Below are positions 1 to 5,409 of a DNA stretch of 5,777 nt, piece after piece. This DNA is from Methanocella_A sp035319305 (lineage in GTDB: Archaea; Halobacteriota; Methanocellia; Methanocellales; Methanocellaceae). Below the pieces are notes generated by a model that saw only the letters and a list, made by a program, of their open reading frames with translations, had not been told where the DNA came from and did no database searches. The stretch spans positions 1 to 5,777 of the forward strand of contig DATHCY010000090.1 in NCBI GenBank assembly GCA_035319305.1. The letters are read 5' to 3'. Positions within the stretch are counted from its first letter, which is position 1, and each line of letters opens with the position of its first letter. Made by a program: the position numbers and the translations under genes.

Positions 1-280
1 CTGTGTTTTGGGAGATGTCGTATGCCATATAGCTGATGAGTAGTGTGCGCTCTACCCCACTAAAGATGTCTTCGAAGATGTCGTTAATGATATCGCGGAC
101 TGGCATGTCTCCGAAATCGACAGGCGATACATCGTAGTCAGATATGCACTTGATAAAAGGTTCTGCGGACGCCTGAGTTTGAGTGTCTTTATGATCTACG
201 ATTCTGGTACCGCACATCGGGCACTTGCCCTGTATCAGCTCTTCATCACAGGTCTCATCGTTGCAGCCAGGACATCGCAT
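1..280 (-). CDS. Zinc-ribbon protein, C-terminus cut by window edge
   Basis: Reading leftwards from the ATG at 280-278, the frame stays open for 93 codons to the window edge, so only the N-terminal part is visible. The protein starts MRCPGC and has two CxxC pairs, C3/C6 and C20/C23, with an extra C11, spaced as in a small treble-clef or rubredoxin-like zinc ribbon. After about residue 30 a linker leads into an acidic segment containing FGDMPVRDIINDIFEDIF, probably a helix. I do not recognise the family. The start is supported by GGTGATC at 293-287, 6 nt before the ATG. The pdaD stop lies only 15 nt upstream on the same strand, so the two are probably co-transcribed. That could link the protein to polyamine metabolism or its control, but this is context only. 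Function unknown. Confidence 0.75.
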   Translation of the reverse strand, partial: MRCPGCNDETCDEELIQGKCPMCGTRIVDHKDTQTQASAEPFIKCISDYDVSPVDFGDMPVRDIINDIFEDIFSGVERTLLISYMAYDISQNT

Positions 281-286
281 GGGATT

Positions 287-293
287 GATCACC
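287..293 (-). promoter_or_regulatory. Shine-Dalgarno site of the zinc-ribbon gene
   Basis: On the minus strand GGTGATC ends 6 nt before the ATG at 280. It matches the archaeal 16S anti-Shine-Dalgarno target well and fixes the start of the downstream gene. It lies in the 15-nt gap after the pdaD stop, which supports translation from a shared mRNA. Confidence 0.65.
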
Positions 294-295
294 AA

Positions 296-796
296 TTACA
301 ATATGAACACGGCAGCTGATATAACTGTCGTCCAGTTTCCTTCATCGTCGACCTCTGCGGTCTTCGAGATGTTCATCGTGCTCTCGGGTTTCTCCTTGGT
401 CCACGTAAAGAGCATATTCTCAGCCAGCCTCTCTGCATACATGCCTGCGCATCGCTCGGTTTCACCATAGGAGTGATGCTCGGACAGATAACCGAAGCTC
501 TTGCTGCGGTTCTTGGGAATCGCACACCCGATCGAAGCGGCGATCCGTCTGCTGGGCTCGTTTGAAGAGTTTCTGGACATTACAGTGAAGACGATTTCCC
601 CTGGGTACAGCTCCTTCAGGCCGTCGCCGGAGTCGATAATTTCGCACTTTGGCGGCAGGATAGAGCTCACCGTAACCAGATTGAACTTCTCGATGCCCGC
701 GTCCCGCAGTGCCATCTCGAACGATTCCAACATTTCCTTATGCCGGCCTACGCCGCTGGTGAAAAACACCTTTTTTGGTACAAGCCCCTGTCTCAT
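296..796 (-). CDS. pdaD: Pyruvoyl-dependent arginine decarboxylase (proenzyme)
   Basis: This enzyme decarboxylates arginine to agmatine, the first step of archaeal polyamine synthesis; agmatine is also used to modify the tRNA-Ile2 anticodon. The protein begins MRQGLVPKKVFFTSGVG, the typical family N-terminus. The signature VTVSSILPP places the self-cleavage point between Ser44 and Ser45. Ser45 would become the pyruvoyl cofactor at the start of the alpha chain, and residues 1-44 would form the beta chain. A GYLSEHH segment (residues 102-108) with E106 matches the region of the family's conserved active-site acid; exact equivalence is inferred. The length of 166 residues is close to the Methanocaldococcus enzyme. 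An in-frame ATG at 826 would add 10 residues, but the ATG at 796 has GGAGAT 6 nt upstream and fits the family start, so I chose it. The zinc-ribbon gene follows after 15 nt. The gene appears intact. Confidence 0.95.
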   Translation of the reverse strand: MRQGLVPKKVFFTSGVGRHKEMLESFEMALRDAGIEKFNLVTVSSILPPKCEIIDSGDGLKELYPGEIVFTVMSRNSSNEPSRRIAASIGCAIPKNRSKSFGYLSEHHSYGETERCAGMYAERLAENMLFTWTKEKPESTMNISKTAEVDDEGNWTTVISAAVFIL

Positions 797-802
797 CTTG
801 CT

Positions 803-808
803 ATCTCC
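803..808 (-). promoter_or_regulatory. Shine-Dalgarno site deciding the pdaD start
   Basis: GGAGAT on the minus strand lies 6 nt before the ATG at 796. The alternative upstream ATG at 826 has only a weak GTGA well upstream of it, so this site decides the start. The spacing equals that of the next gene in the operon. Confidence 0.7.
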
Positions 809-864
809 GGTCCTATCGTAAAGCATAAGTCTAATCAGTCACTTAGGATGATTGGTGTATCATA

Positions 865-1056
865 TTGGACAGCGTCAATATCAAACTGATAGAGTTTGGC
901 GTCTCATTCCTCATCCTGGCAGTCTTCATCGCGCTGACCGCACTGGCTGAAGATATATTCGGGCAATGGTCGAACATGGCATACATAGCGATCATATTTG
1001 GGTTTGTCGTCATTATCAGCCTGTTCGGACTAAAGATCTCAAATTATCTATACTGA
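865..1056 (+). CDS. Small two-helix membrane protein, TTG start
   Basis: This is a 63-residue hydrophobic protein with two predicted membrane helices, roughly residues 11-28 (rich in Val, Leu, Ile, Phe, Ala) and 38-55 (starting MAYIAIIFGF). They are joined by a short polar loop, AEDIFGQWSN, containing an acidic pair. It resembles no family I can name. The only usable start is the TTG at 865: an in-frame TAG at 844-846 closes the frame upstream, and no ATG or GTG lies between. GGTGT at 854-858 is a plausible Shine-Dalgarno site 6 nt before it. Codon third positions are mostly C or G (GTC, ATC, TTC, CTG), as in the neighbouring genes, which argues for real coding. It is the only plus-strand gene in the window and is divergent from pdaD, with 68 nt between the start codons, so the two must share or overlap promoters. 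Function unknown. Confidence 0.6.
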   Translation: MDSVNIKLIEFGVSFLILAVFIALTALAEDIFGQWSNMAYIAIIFGFVVIISLFGLKISNYLY

Positions 1057-1066
1057 TGTGTGCCCG

Positions 1067-1088
1067 CGGTGCAAGGGTCCTTGCATCG
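1067..1088 (+). terminator. Hairpin just after the small membrane gene
   Basis: The halves around TGCAAGG (1070-1076) and CCTTGCA (1079-1085) are perfectly complementary, and the pairing extends outwards through one G-U and two G-C pairs to 1067 and 1088. It begins 11 nt after the stop codon. Only UUAAACC follows, so it lacks a U-tract. It may be an mRNA 3'-end stabiliser rather than a terminator. Confidence 0.4.
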
Positions 1089-1127
1089 TTAAACCTTCAT
1101 GTGCTTATATACGCTTTGCATTTTAAA

Positions 1128-1149
1128 CTTTTCGAGTGAAAGATTTTTT
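1128..1149 (+). terminator. Candidate T-tract terminator
   Basis: A weak four-pair stem (CTTT at 1128-1131 with AAAG at 1139-1142) precedes six T residues at 1144-1149 on the plus strand. Archaeal RNA polymerase can stop at U-tracts with little or no stem, so this could end the transcript of the small membrane gene about 90 nt after its stop. Confidence 0.3.
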
Positions 1150-1229
1150 ACAGCGATCAACGCCCAATTTTTGATGATATCGAATATCGTCACATAATTG
1201 CGTAACTACGATATACCTTTGTAATGATT

Positions 1230-3134
1230 CTATTTATTTCCGGTTAATTTATCGTAATAACGGGCAGTAACGCACGCTCTAGTGCACTTTCCACATCGAT
1301 CACATCGGGACTCGTCCACGCGAAGATGTCTGTCGATCCGAATCGCTTTACGAGGACATGCTTTCGCACAAATACGACACTTGGTGCAAAGCGATGCCCG
1401 GAGCGCTTGCCGGACAGTATCGGCAAACAGCCGCTGTGCATACCCTTTATCATCCGAGGAAGCATAAACTTGGCCCCCTGCGAAGAGTTTGCTTGTGCCT
1501 TTGGAAGTTCTGAGTAGCGTGACATCGAGGTCCTCCGAATATGATGGCGTGCCGATCGTCTTTAGTACTTCCTTCAGAACCTCGGGATCAGTCCGTTGCC
1601 CGGTGGATAGCACTCCCTCCAGGCTAAAGCCTCCTGCAGCACATGGGCTGATGCCCCTGATCATGGACAGCGACATCCGCTTCCCGGCATGTGGTTTCAG
1701 AAAGATGCCTTTTTCCCGGGCCAGCTTCAGCATCTTAGGCGGTAATGATTTCCATCGCCAGAACCCCAGGTCGACATATTCCGGCGGCAACCCTGAGTCC
1801 CTTGCCCAAGCGTGCAGCTTGTCATCCCACTCCCTAAATTTATCCGGGTGAAGCTCTTTCATTCTCAGGTACTCGGCCTGCAGTGCTGCTGGACAGAGCC
1901 AACACCCAATCCGCTCGAAACCCAGGTCGTATAGCGGATTGTAATTCATCTTTTCCATGAAAATGTAGAGCCAAACCTCGATAGCCCGCCAGTCCTTGAT
2001 GGGAAATACGCTGACTTGACCTGGCACGAAGGGATTTCGTTCTACAGAGCTGATATTGCCTCGCTGGAATGACTCGTAGCGGCGCTTACCGTCAACAGTG
2101 ATCACCTCATTCCTACCCTCGGGTAGGAATGAGGTGATCGGTCCGAGTTTACAAACTTTGCAGCACCACCTGAAGTCCTTGGCAGGAGGGCCAAAGGCGG
2201 GAAAATTTTGATCAAAGGCCTCCCCTGCATGCTGAATACTGATCGTAATATGATGGTCTCTGGCGTACCGCTCTACGAACTCGACCGTCTCGGGGAACTC
2301 CAGCCCTGTATCGATGAAGAAGGCCGTTATATCATGGACCGCCTTTCTAGTAATGTTCAGCACCACCAGGCTATCCTTGCCACCGCTGAACGATACGGTC
2401 ACCGGCAACTGTTTATGTTGGTAGGCTAACCCTCGGATCACATTGATCGCGTCCCGCTCTAGGGACTTAAGCCGTGCTGAATTCGCGGAAACTACATCGG
2501 CCATCGTAGGGGTACGGTCGTGGGGATGTACCCGGCTGCTGCTGATCTTGCGTACTTTGATGGTATTCTCAGCGGTGTTCTTCAGATTTGCGGCATCGGT
2601 CCGTGCGACTCCGAAGCCGTTAAACGAATTGCTGGCCTTTAGCAGGATGATGTCTCCGTCTGTGATATCCGGCGAGCACTCTACGACCGATGCACCGCTG
2701 ATACCTTTGCCGTTCAGATGTTTTTCCCTGGGCACGTTGATGGTGGCGAGCTTCTTCGTGGCCACCGGCATCAGCAGCTTGGCGCCGTCGATACGAAGGT
2801 CCAGGGTATAGCCGCCAGTTGCCAGATCATAGGCAACCACAGCGATCGTCCGGCCGTCCAGGATCACCTCATCTGCTTTATCGTCACCCGGTATCTTATT
2901 CAGCAGGGCCATTCGATCGCCGATCGGGTCAGCACCATAGCAATCCTGGAATAATTTTCGGATGAGGCTCCGCTCATATGCCGAGCAGAACCGTACATCG
3001 CCTGGAGGGGACAATGCCACAGCCCTTCCGCGCCCACCGCAGGCTCCACAAGCGTCCGCGATCAGCGGTGTATTGCACGCGTCGCACCAGAAAATGTGGT
3101 CCAGCGCATCTTCGAAGGGCTTTCTCCCGCTCAT
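1230..3134 (-). CDS. Zinc ribbon-PUA-PAPS reductase-like-ferredoxin fusion
   Basis: This 634-residue protein is built from four modules. An N-terminal zinc ribbon has C17, C20, C29 and C32. A PUA-like region covers roughly residues 85-195 (LNGKGISGASV, DIILLKASN). An adenine-nucleotide alpha-hydrolase domain of the PAPS reductase type covers about 240-430, with the P-loop SFSGGKDS at 248-255. A C-terminal domain ends in two complete [4Fe-4S] motifs, C583/586/589/593 and C611/614/617/621. Paired cysteines C324-C325 and C411/C414, 85 residues apart, resemble the CC-X80-CxxC iron-sulfur signature of APS reductases; I see no C-terminal ECGLH catalytic motif. Related methanogen proteins are annotated as PAPS reductases. 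The substrate is unproven: APS/PAPS reduction is one option, and ferredoxin-driven RNA thiolation is another, since PUA domains usually bind RNA. No Shine-Dalgarno site precedes the ATG at 3134, but a TATA box lies 29 nt upstream, pointing to a leaderless mRNA. A perfect hairpin lies within codons 332-345. Confidence 0.88.
   Translation of the reverse strand: MSGRKPFEDALDHIFWCDACNTPLIADACGACGGRGRAVALSPPGDVRFCSAYERSLIRKLFQDCYGADPIGDRMALLNKIPGDDKADEVILDGRTIAVVAYDLATGGYTLDLRIDGAKLLMPVATKKLATINVPREKHLNGKGISGASVVECSPDITDGDIILLKASNSFNGFGVARTDAANLKNTAENTIKVRKISSSRVHPHDRTPTMADVVSANSARLKSLERDAINVIRGLAYQHKQLPVTVSFSGGKDSLVVLNITRKAVHDITAFFIDTGLEFPETVEFVERYARDHHITISIQHAGEAFDQNFPAFGPPAKDFRWCCKVCKLGPITSFLPEGRNEVITVDGKRRYESFQRGNISSVERNPFVPGQVSVFPIKDWRAIEVWLYIFMEKMNYNPLYDLGFERIGCWLCPAALQAEYLRMKELHPDKFREWDDKLHAWARDSGLPPEYVDLGFWRWKSLPPKMLKLAREKGIFLKPHAGKRMSLSMIRGISPCAAGGFSLEGVLSTGQRTDPEVLKEVLKTIGTPSYSEDLDVTLLRTSKGTSKLFAGGQVYASSDDKGYAQRLFADTVRQALRASLCTKCRICAKACPRKAIRIDRHLRVDESRCDRCGKCTRACVTARYYDKLTGNK
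2100..2139. repeat. Perfect 19-bp inverted repeat inside a coding region
   Basis: The left arm GATCACCTCATTCCTACCC (2100-2118) is the exact reverse complement of the right arm at 2121-2139, with a 2-nt TC centre. It lies within the PAPS-reductase-like gene over residues 332-345 (reading PITSFLPEGRNEVI), just after the CCKVCKLGP cysteine motif. The frame is intact through it and continues into GKRRYES. In mRNA it would form a very stable hairpin, and in DNA a possible cruciform. Confidence 0.95.
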
Positions 3135-3158
3135 CGGGATATAAACTGCGGATGGAGA

Positions 3159-3171
3159 CTATATACCTTAT
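3159..3171 (-). promoter_or_regulatory. TATA box/BRE for the PAPS-reductase-like gene
   Basis: On the minus strand the order is ATAAGG then TATATAG, a purine-rich BRE-like element directly before a TATA box. The box is centred about 29 nt before the ATG at 3134, which places transcription start at or next to the start codon. The 5' flank of the ATG (TTTATATCCCG) has no Shine-Dalgarno site, in agreement with a leaderless transcript. Confidence 0.6.
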
Positions 3172-3278
3172 GCGCGGCCCTTTCTTTGCGACTATTGTCG
3201 TGGTCGCTGGTTGCTATGTTGAATGTGCTATAAAGAATAGTCCGCTATTGTGGTTGTACCTATGGTTCTCGTGATCTG

Positions 3279-3324
3279 CCCTTTGCCGGGGGTTCCCGTG
3301 GTGTAGCACAAAAACGCAAAGGGG
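3279..3324 (-). terminator. Candidate folded element or TPR-gene terminator
   Basis: CCCTTTGC (3279-3286) pairs exactly with GCAAAGGG (3316-3323). Inside the resulting loop is a second hairpin, CGGG/CCCG with a GGTT loop (3287-3298), and a weak GTG/CAC stem (3301-3309), giving a branched fold. On the minus strand a U5 tract (3310-3314) falls in the loop. It sits about 60 nt after the stop of the TPR gene, where a terminator or 3' structure would be expected. A separate small RNA is also possible. Confidence 0.35.
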
Positions 3325-3385
3325 AAACTGGCAATCCTCGCTTTGGCATAGCATAGCGATCGTACGCCGTCTCACTATCTGCAGT

Positions 3386-5290
3386 TCATACGGCACTTCT
3401 TGCCGTTTTTTCCTTTCCCCTCCCGATCATCATGAAGGTATTGAACAGATCGGTGGCCTTCTTGAGATTTCTCCTTGTCGCTGCAGCCAGACGATCCTTC
3501 CCAGCCCCCTGGTAGATTTTCGCCGCCTCGTTGTAGGCCTGGATCGCGCTGTCGCAGGCGGATATCGCATCTTCGAAGCGTTTTTCTTTGAAGCAAATCT
3601 CAGCCATGCTCGCGTAAGCAAGGCCCATGCTCACCCGTATAGATGCATAAGCTTCTGGCGCCTCCGCACGATCGATGGACCTTGCTGACATCGAGTAACA
3701 GTCGATGGCCATGGATACGTGGTTCAAAGCGCTGTCTAGCTCCCGGGACCTGAGGAAAATCTCGCTGATGATCGTATGGGCAAGTCCTGTGTCAGACATG
3801 ATCCGTCCGTTATCCTTGCTGAAGTGTCCTCTGGTGAAAAATTTCGATGCGACCGAATAATGCTCGATCGCGCTTCTGGCGCTGGTCAAAGCGTCATCAT
3901 ACCGGCGGAGATTCTGGTACTCGCTAGCGAGCAGCACGTTTGCATTCCCTATATCAGCTTCCAGCCTCGCGGCATCCCAGGGAAACGTCTCGGGCGTCAA
4001 AGTCGCGTAGGCGCTTTCAAAAGCGTTGAGCGCTTTTTTATAGTTCTTCACCGGGTTTCTACATGCTGCCAGAGATACATACGAGCGGCCGATCTCCGCG
4101 CTGACCAGCGCGCTGTCGATCGGGCCCTGCGTATTTGTGTTTAAGGCCTGTTCCAGCATGGTAATGGCCTGTAACGCCTTATCTCCAGATTTGTTGTTGG
4201 CTGACTCTGCAAGCCGACGGTACACTTGGCCTGCCATGAACAGGGTATGGGCGCTTTCATCTATGGTTAGTATATCACCTCGCATGGCCGCCCTGTCTGC
4301 AGTCATCACCGCCCTGTCCAGCGATTCCTTCAGGCCTGTACCATCGTATACCGCAGCGTAAATCCCAGCCATCCATGGGTCTAGCGCGGTTATGCTGATA
4401 CAATCACCATATTTTACGCATGAGCCATACACATAACCGATGCCTCGGAAGGCCATCGGGGAAACATCCTCATCCTGACACTGGATTGTCAGGTCCTTCA
4501 GCCGGGTGATGGCATGACAGACGACGTCAGAATTCCGGGTCTCAGCTCCGATTGCCCCTATTTGAACAATACCGCATACCATGCATCTTGCAAGGGCGAC
4601 CTTTTTCATATCATCAGTTTTTATGGATGCTATTATAGTCGAGGCCATGGAATCGATGGCAGTTTTGACGGCGGGAGCATCATCAGATGCGGACAGCTTT
4701 TTCAATAGGTTGATCAGGCCCAGCGCTGCAGGGGAGATAAGGGGTTGTTGGGCCGTGATTGATGTGGCTGACTCGTGTAAGCCGGATTTACGAAAATCCG
4801 TGACAATTTGGTCGATCAGTCGATCTATGCGGGTCTTGGGCTGAACGGAAGTAGCGCAATAGAAGATAAATAAGATGGAGGCGATCAGTCCCATTCCGGA
4901 TAGGCATGCGCCGACTGTCACGCTATGTAGCTCCAGTCCTGGGGGGTTGAATGCCAGTACGCAGCCGATAAACGCCGGGGGTACCACCATAGCGATGATG
5001 AATATGGAGAGTGTATCATACTGAGTACCGCGCAGATCGCCGAAATGGAGCGATGCCAGATAGAGTGCCAGCAGCCCAATAGGTAATGATACGACCAGGA
5101 CTATCATGTCGGTCAAGAATAATGTGCTCATCAGCGCGCTCTTTTCTGCCCCGATGATCGGGCTGCGGGTGATGTACGCCTGCCAGAAAAAGATCACAGT
5201 TGCCGTGATGGCGGCAATGATCAGGATGATAAGGTTCGCATGCTCTTTCAGGACAGCAGTCCGTTCTCTGACAAGCGGCAAGGTATTCAT
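3386..5290 (-). CDS. Membrane-anchored TPR-repeat protein
   Basis: This 634-residue protein has an N-terminal membrane domain and a long soluble C-terminus. Four hydrophobic stretches fit membrane helices: about residues 19-40, 57-82, 93-114 and 122-146. With an even number of helices, the C-terminus should share the side of the N-terminus, probably the cytoplasm. After a helical region (150-340), TPR-like helix pairs occupy about 345-600. The best are at 395-430, 442-480, 496-535 and 551-592, each with a central Gly (G401, G448, G502, G556) and an ending such as RRYDDALTSARSAIEHY or KRFEDAISACDSAIQAY. The spacing of 47-54 residues exceeds the canonical 34, as in enlarged TPR units. The tail is basic (GRGKEKTARS). 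TPRs usually mediate protein contacts; the partner is unknown. The ATG at 5290 has no Shine-Dalgarno site but an AT-rich TATA element 20-30 nt upstream, suggesting a leaderless mRNA. Family and function are not recognised beyond the architecture. Confidence 0.85.
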   Translation of the reverse strand: MNTLPLVRERTAVLKEHANLIILIIAAITATVIFFWQAYITRSPIIGAEKSALMSTLFLTDMIVLVVSLPIGLLALYLASLHFGDLRGTQYDTLSIFIIAMVVPPAFIGCVLAFNPPGLELHSVTVGACLSGMGLIASILFIFYCATSVQPKTRIDRLIDQIVTDFRKSGLHESATSITAQQPLISPAALGLINLLKKLSASDDAPAVKTAIDSMASTIIASIKTDDMKKVALARCMVCGIVQIGAIGAETRNSDVVCHAITRLKDLTIQCQDEDVSPMAFRGIGYVYGSCVKYGDCISITALDPWMAGIYAAVYDGTGLKESLDRAVMTADRAAMRGDILTIDESAHTLFMAGQVYRRLAESANNKSGDKALQAITMLEQALNTNTQGPIDSALVSAEIGRSYVSLAACRNPVKNYKKALNAFESAYATLTPETFPWDAARLEADIGNANVLLASEYQNLRRYDDALTSARSAIEHYSVASKFFTRGHFSKDNGRIMSDTGLAHTIISEIFLRSRELDSALNHVSMAIDCYSMSARSIDRAEAPEAYASIRVSMGLAYASMAEICFKEKRFEDAISACDSAIQAYNEAAKIYQGAGKDRLAAATRRNLKKATDLFNTFMMIGRGKEKTARSAV

Positions 5291-5409
5291 GTAAAATTAT
5301 AAATTTTTTATATATATAATTCTTATCAATTAATAATATGCCCTGGCGGGGCCGTCACACCAACCGGATGGCGGAAATGAAGGCCAGAACATATCAAAGA
5401 TCCGCCCAG
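5291..5409. other. Intergenic region between elp3 and the TPR gene
   Basis: This 119-nt gap has two contrasting halves. Positions 5291-5339 are almost pure A/T and hold the TPR promoter. Positions 5340-5409 are GC-richer and contain a possible elp3 terminator on the minus strand: GCCC/GGGC with a 5-nt loop (5340-5352) running into AT-rich sequence. A GGCGGA/TCCGCC pair (5370-5375 and 5401-5406) could form a longer stem-loop directly after the elp3 stop. Both are weak. Confidence 0.4.
5309..5325 (-). promoter_or_regulatory. TATA box region for the TPR gene
   Basis: On the minus strand GATAAGAATTATATATATAA runs up to a run of A residues before the ATG at 5290. The TATATATA core is centred about 24 nt from the start codon, with a purine-rich BRE-like stretch before it. 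The flank AATTTTAC before the ATG has no Shine-Dalgarno site, so transcription probably starts at or very near the ATG. Confidence 0.55.

Larger units (their letters stand above)
1057..1229. other. Intergenic region between convergent genes
   Basis: This 173-nt gap separates the plus-strand small membrane gene from the 3' end of the minus-strand PAPS-reductase-like gene. I see no reading frame of note. It holds a hairpin directly after the small gene (1067-1088), a TATA-like TTATATA at 1105-1111 that reads nearly as well on either strand, a T6 tract at 1144-1149 and a further T5 tract near 1170. There is no A-run of five or more on the plus strand, so no obvious U-tract terminator exists for the minus-strand gene. 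Confidence 0.55.
3135..3385. other. Intergenic region between TPR and fusion genes
   Basis: This 251-nt gap lies between two minus-strand genes. Besides the promoter near 3159-3171 and the folded element at 3279-3324, it has short inverted repeats: GCGAC/GTCGC at 3187-3206 with a nested CGAC/GTCG, and AATAG/CTATT at 3236-3249. Open frames here overlap the end of the TPR gene out of frame, start with GTG and lack ribosome sites, so I do not call a gene. Confidence 0.5.

Noticed and set aside
501..821. 106-codon plus-strand frame opposite pdaD
   Set aside because: It is fully antisense to an intact, strongly recognised gene and has no family features.
797..826. Ten-residue N-terminal extension of PdaD from the ATG at 826
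   Set aside because: The ATG at 796 has a GGAGAT site at the right distance and gives the usual family N-terminus and length.
1489..1851. 120-codon plus-strand frame opposite the PAPS-reductase-like gene
   Set aside because: It is a shadow of the real gene, Ser/Pro/Arg-rich and without a start context.
2100..2139. Transcription terminator or insertion-sequence end at the large palindrome
   Set aside because: It lies inside an uninterrupted coding frame, has no U-tract or flanking duplication, and the domain continues through it.
3214..3396. 60-codon minus-strand frame overlapping the end of the TPR gene
   Set aside because: It starts with GTG inside the TPR coding sequence in another frame, has no ribosome site, and its His/Arg-rich composition looks non-coding.
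3776..4144. 122-codon plus-strand frame opposite the TPR gene
   Set aside because: It is antisense to a well-formed TPR region, with no recognisable domain.
1230..5290. Duplication relationship between the two 634-residue proteins
   Set aside because: The equal length is coincidence; their domains and sequences have nothing in common.
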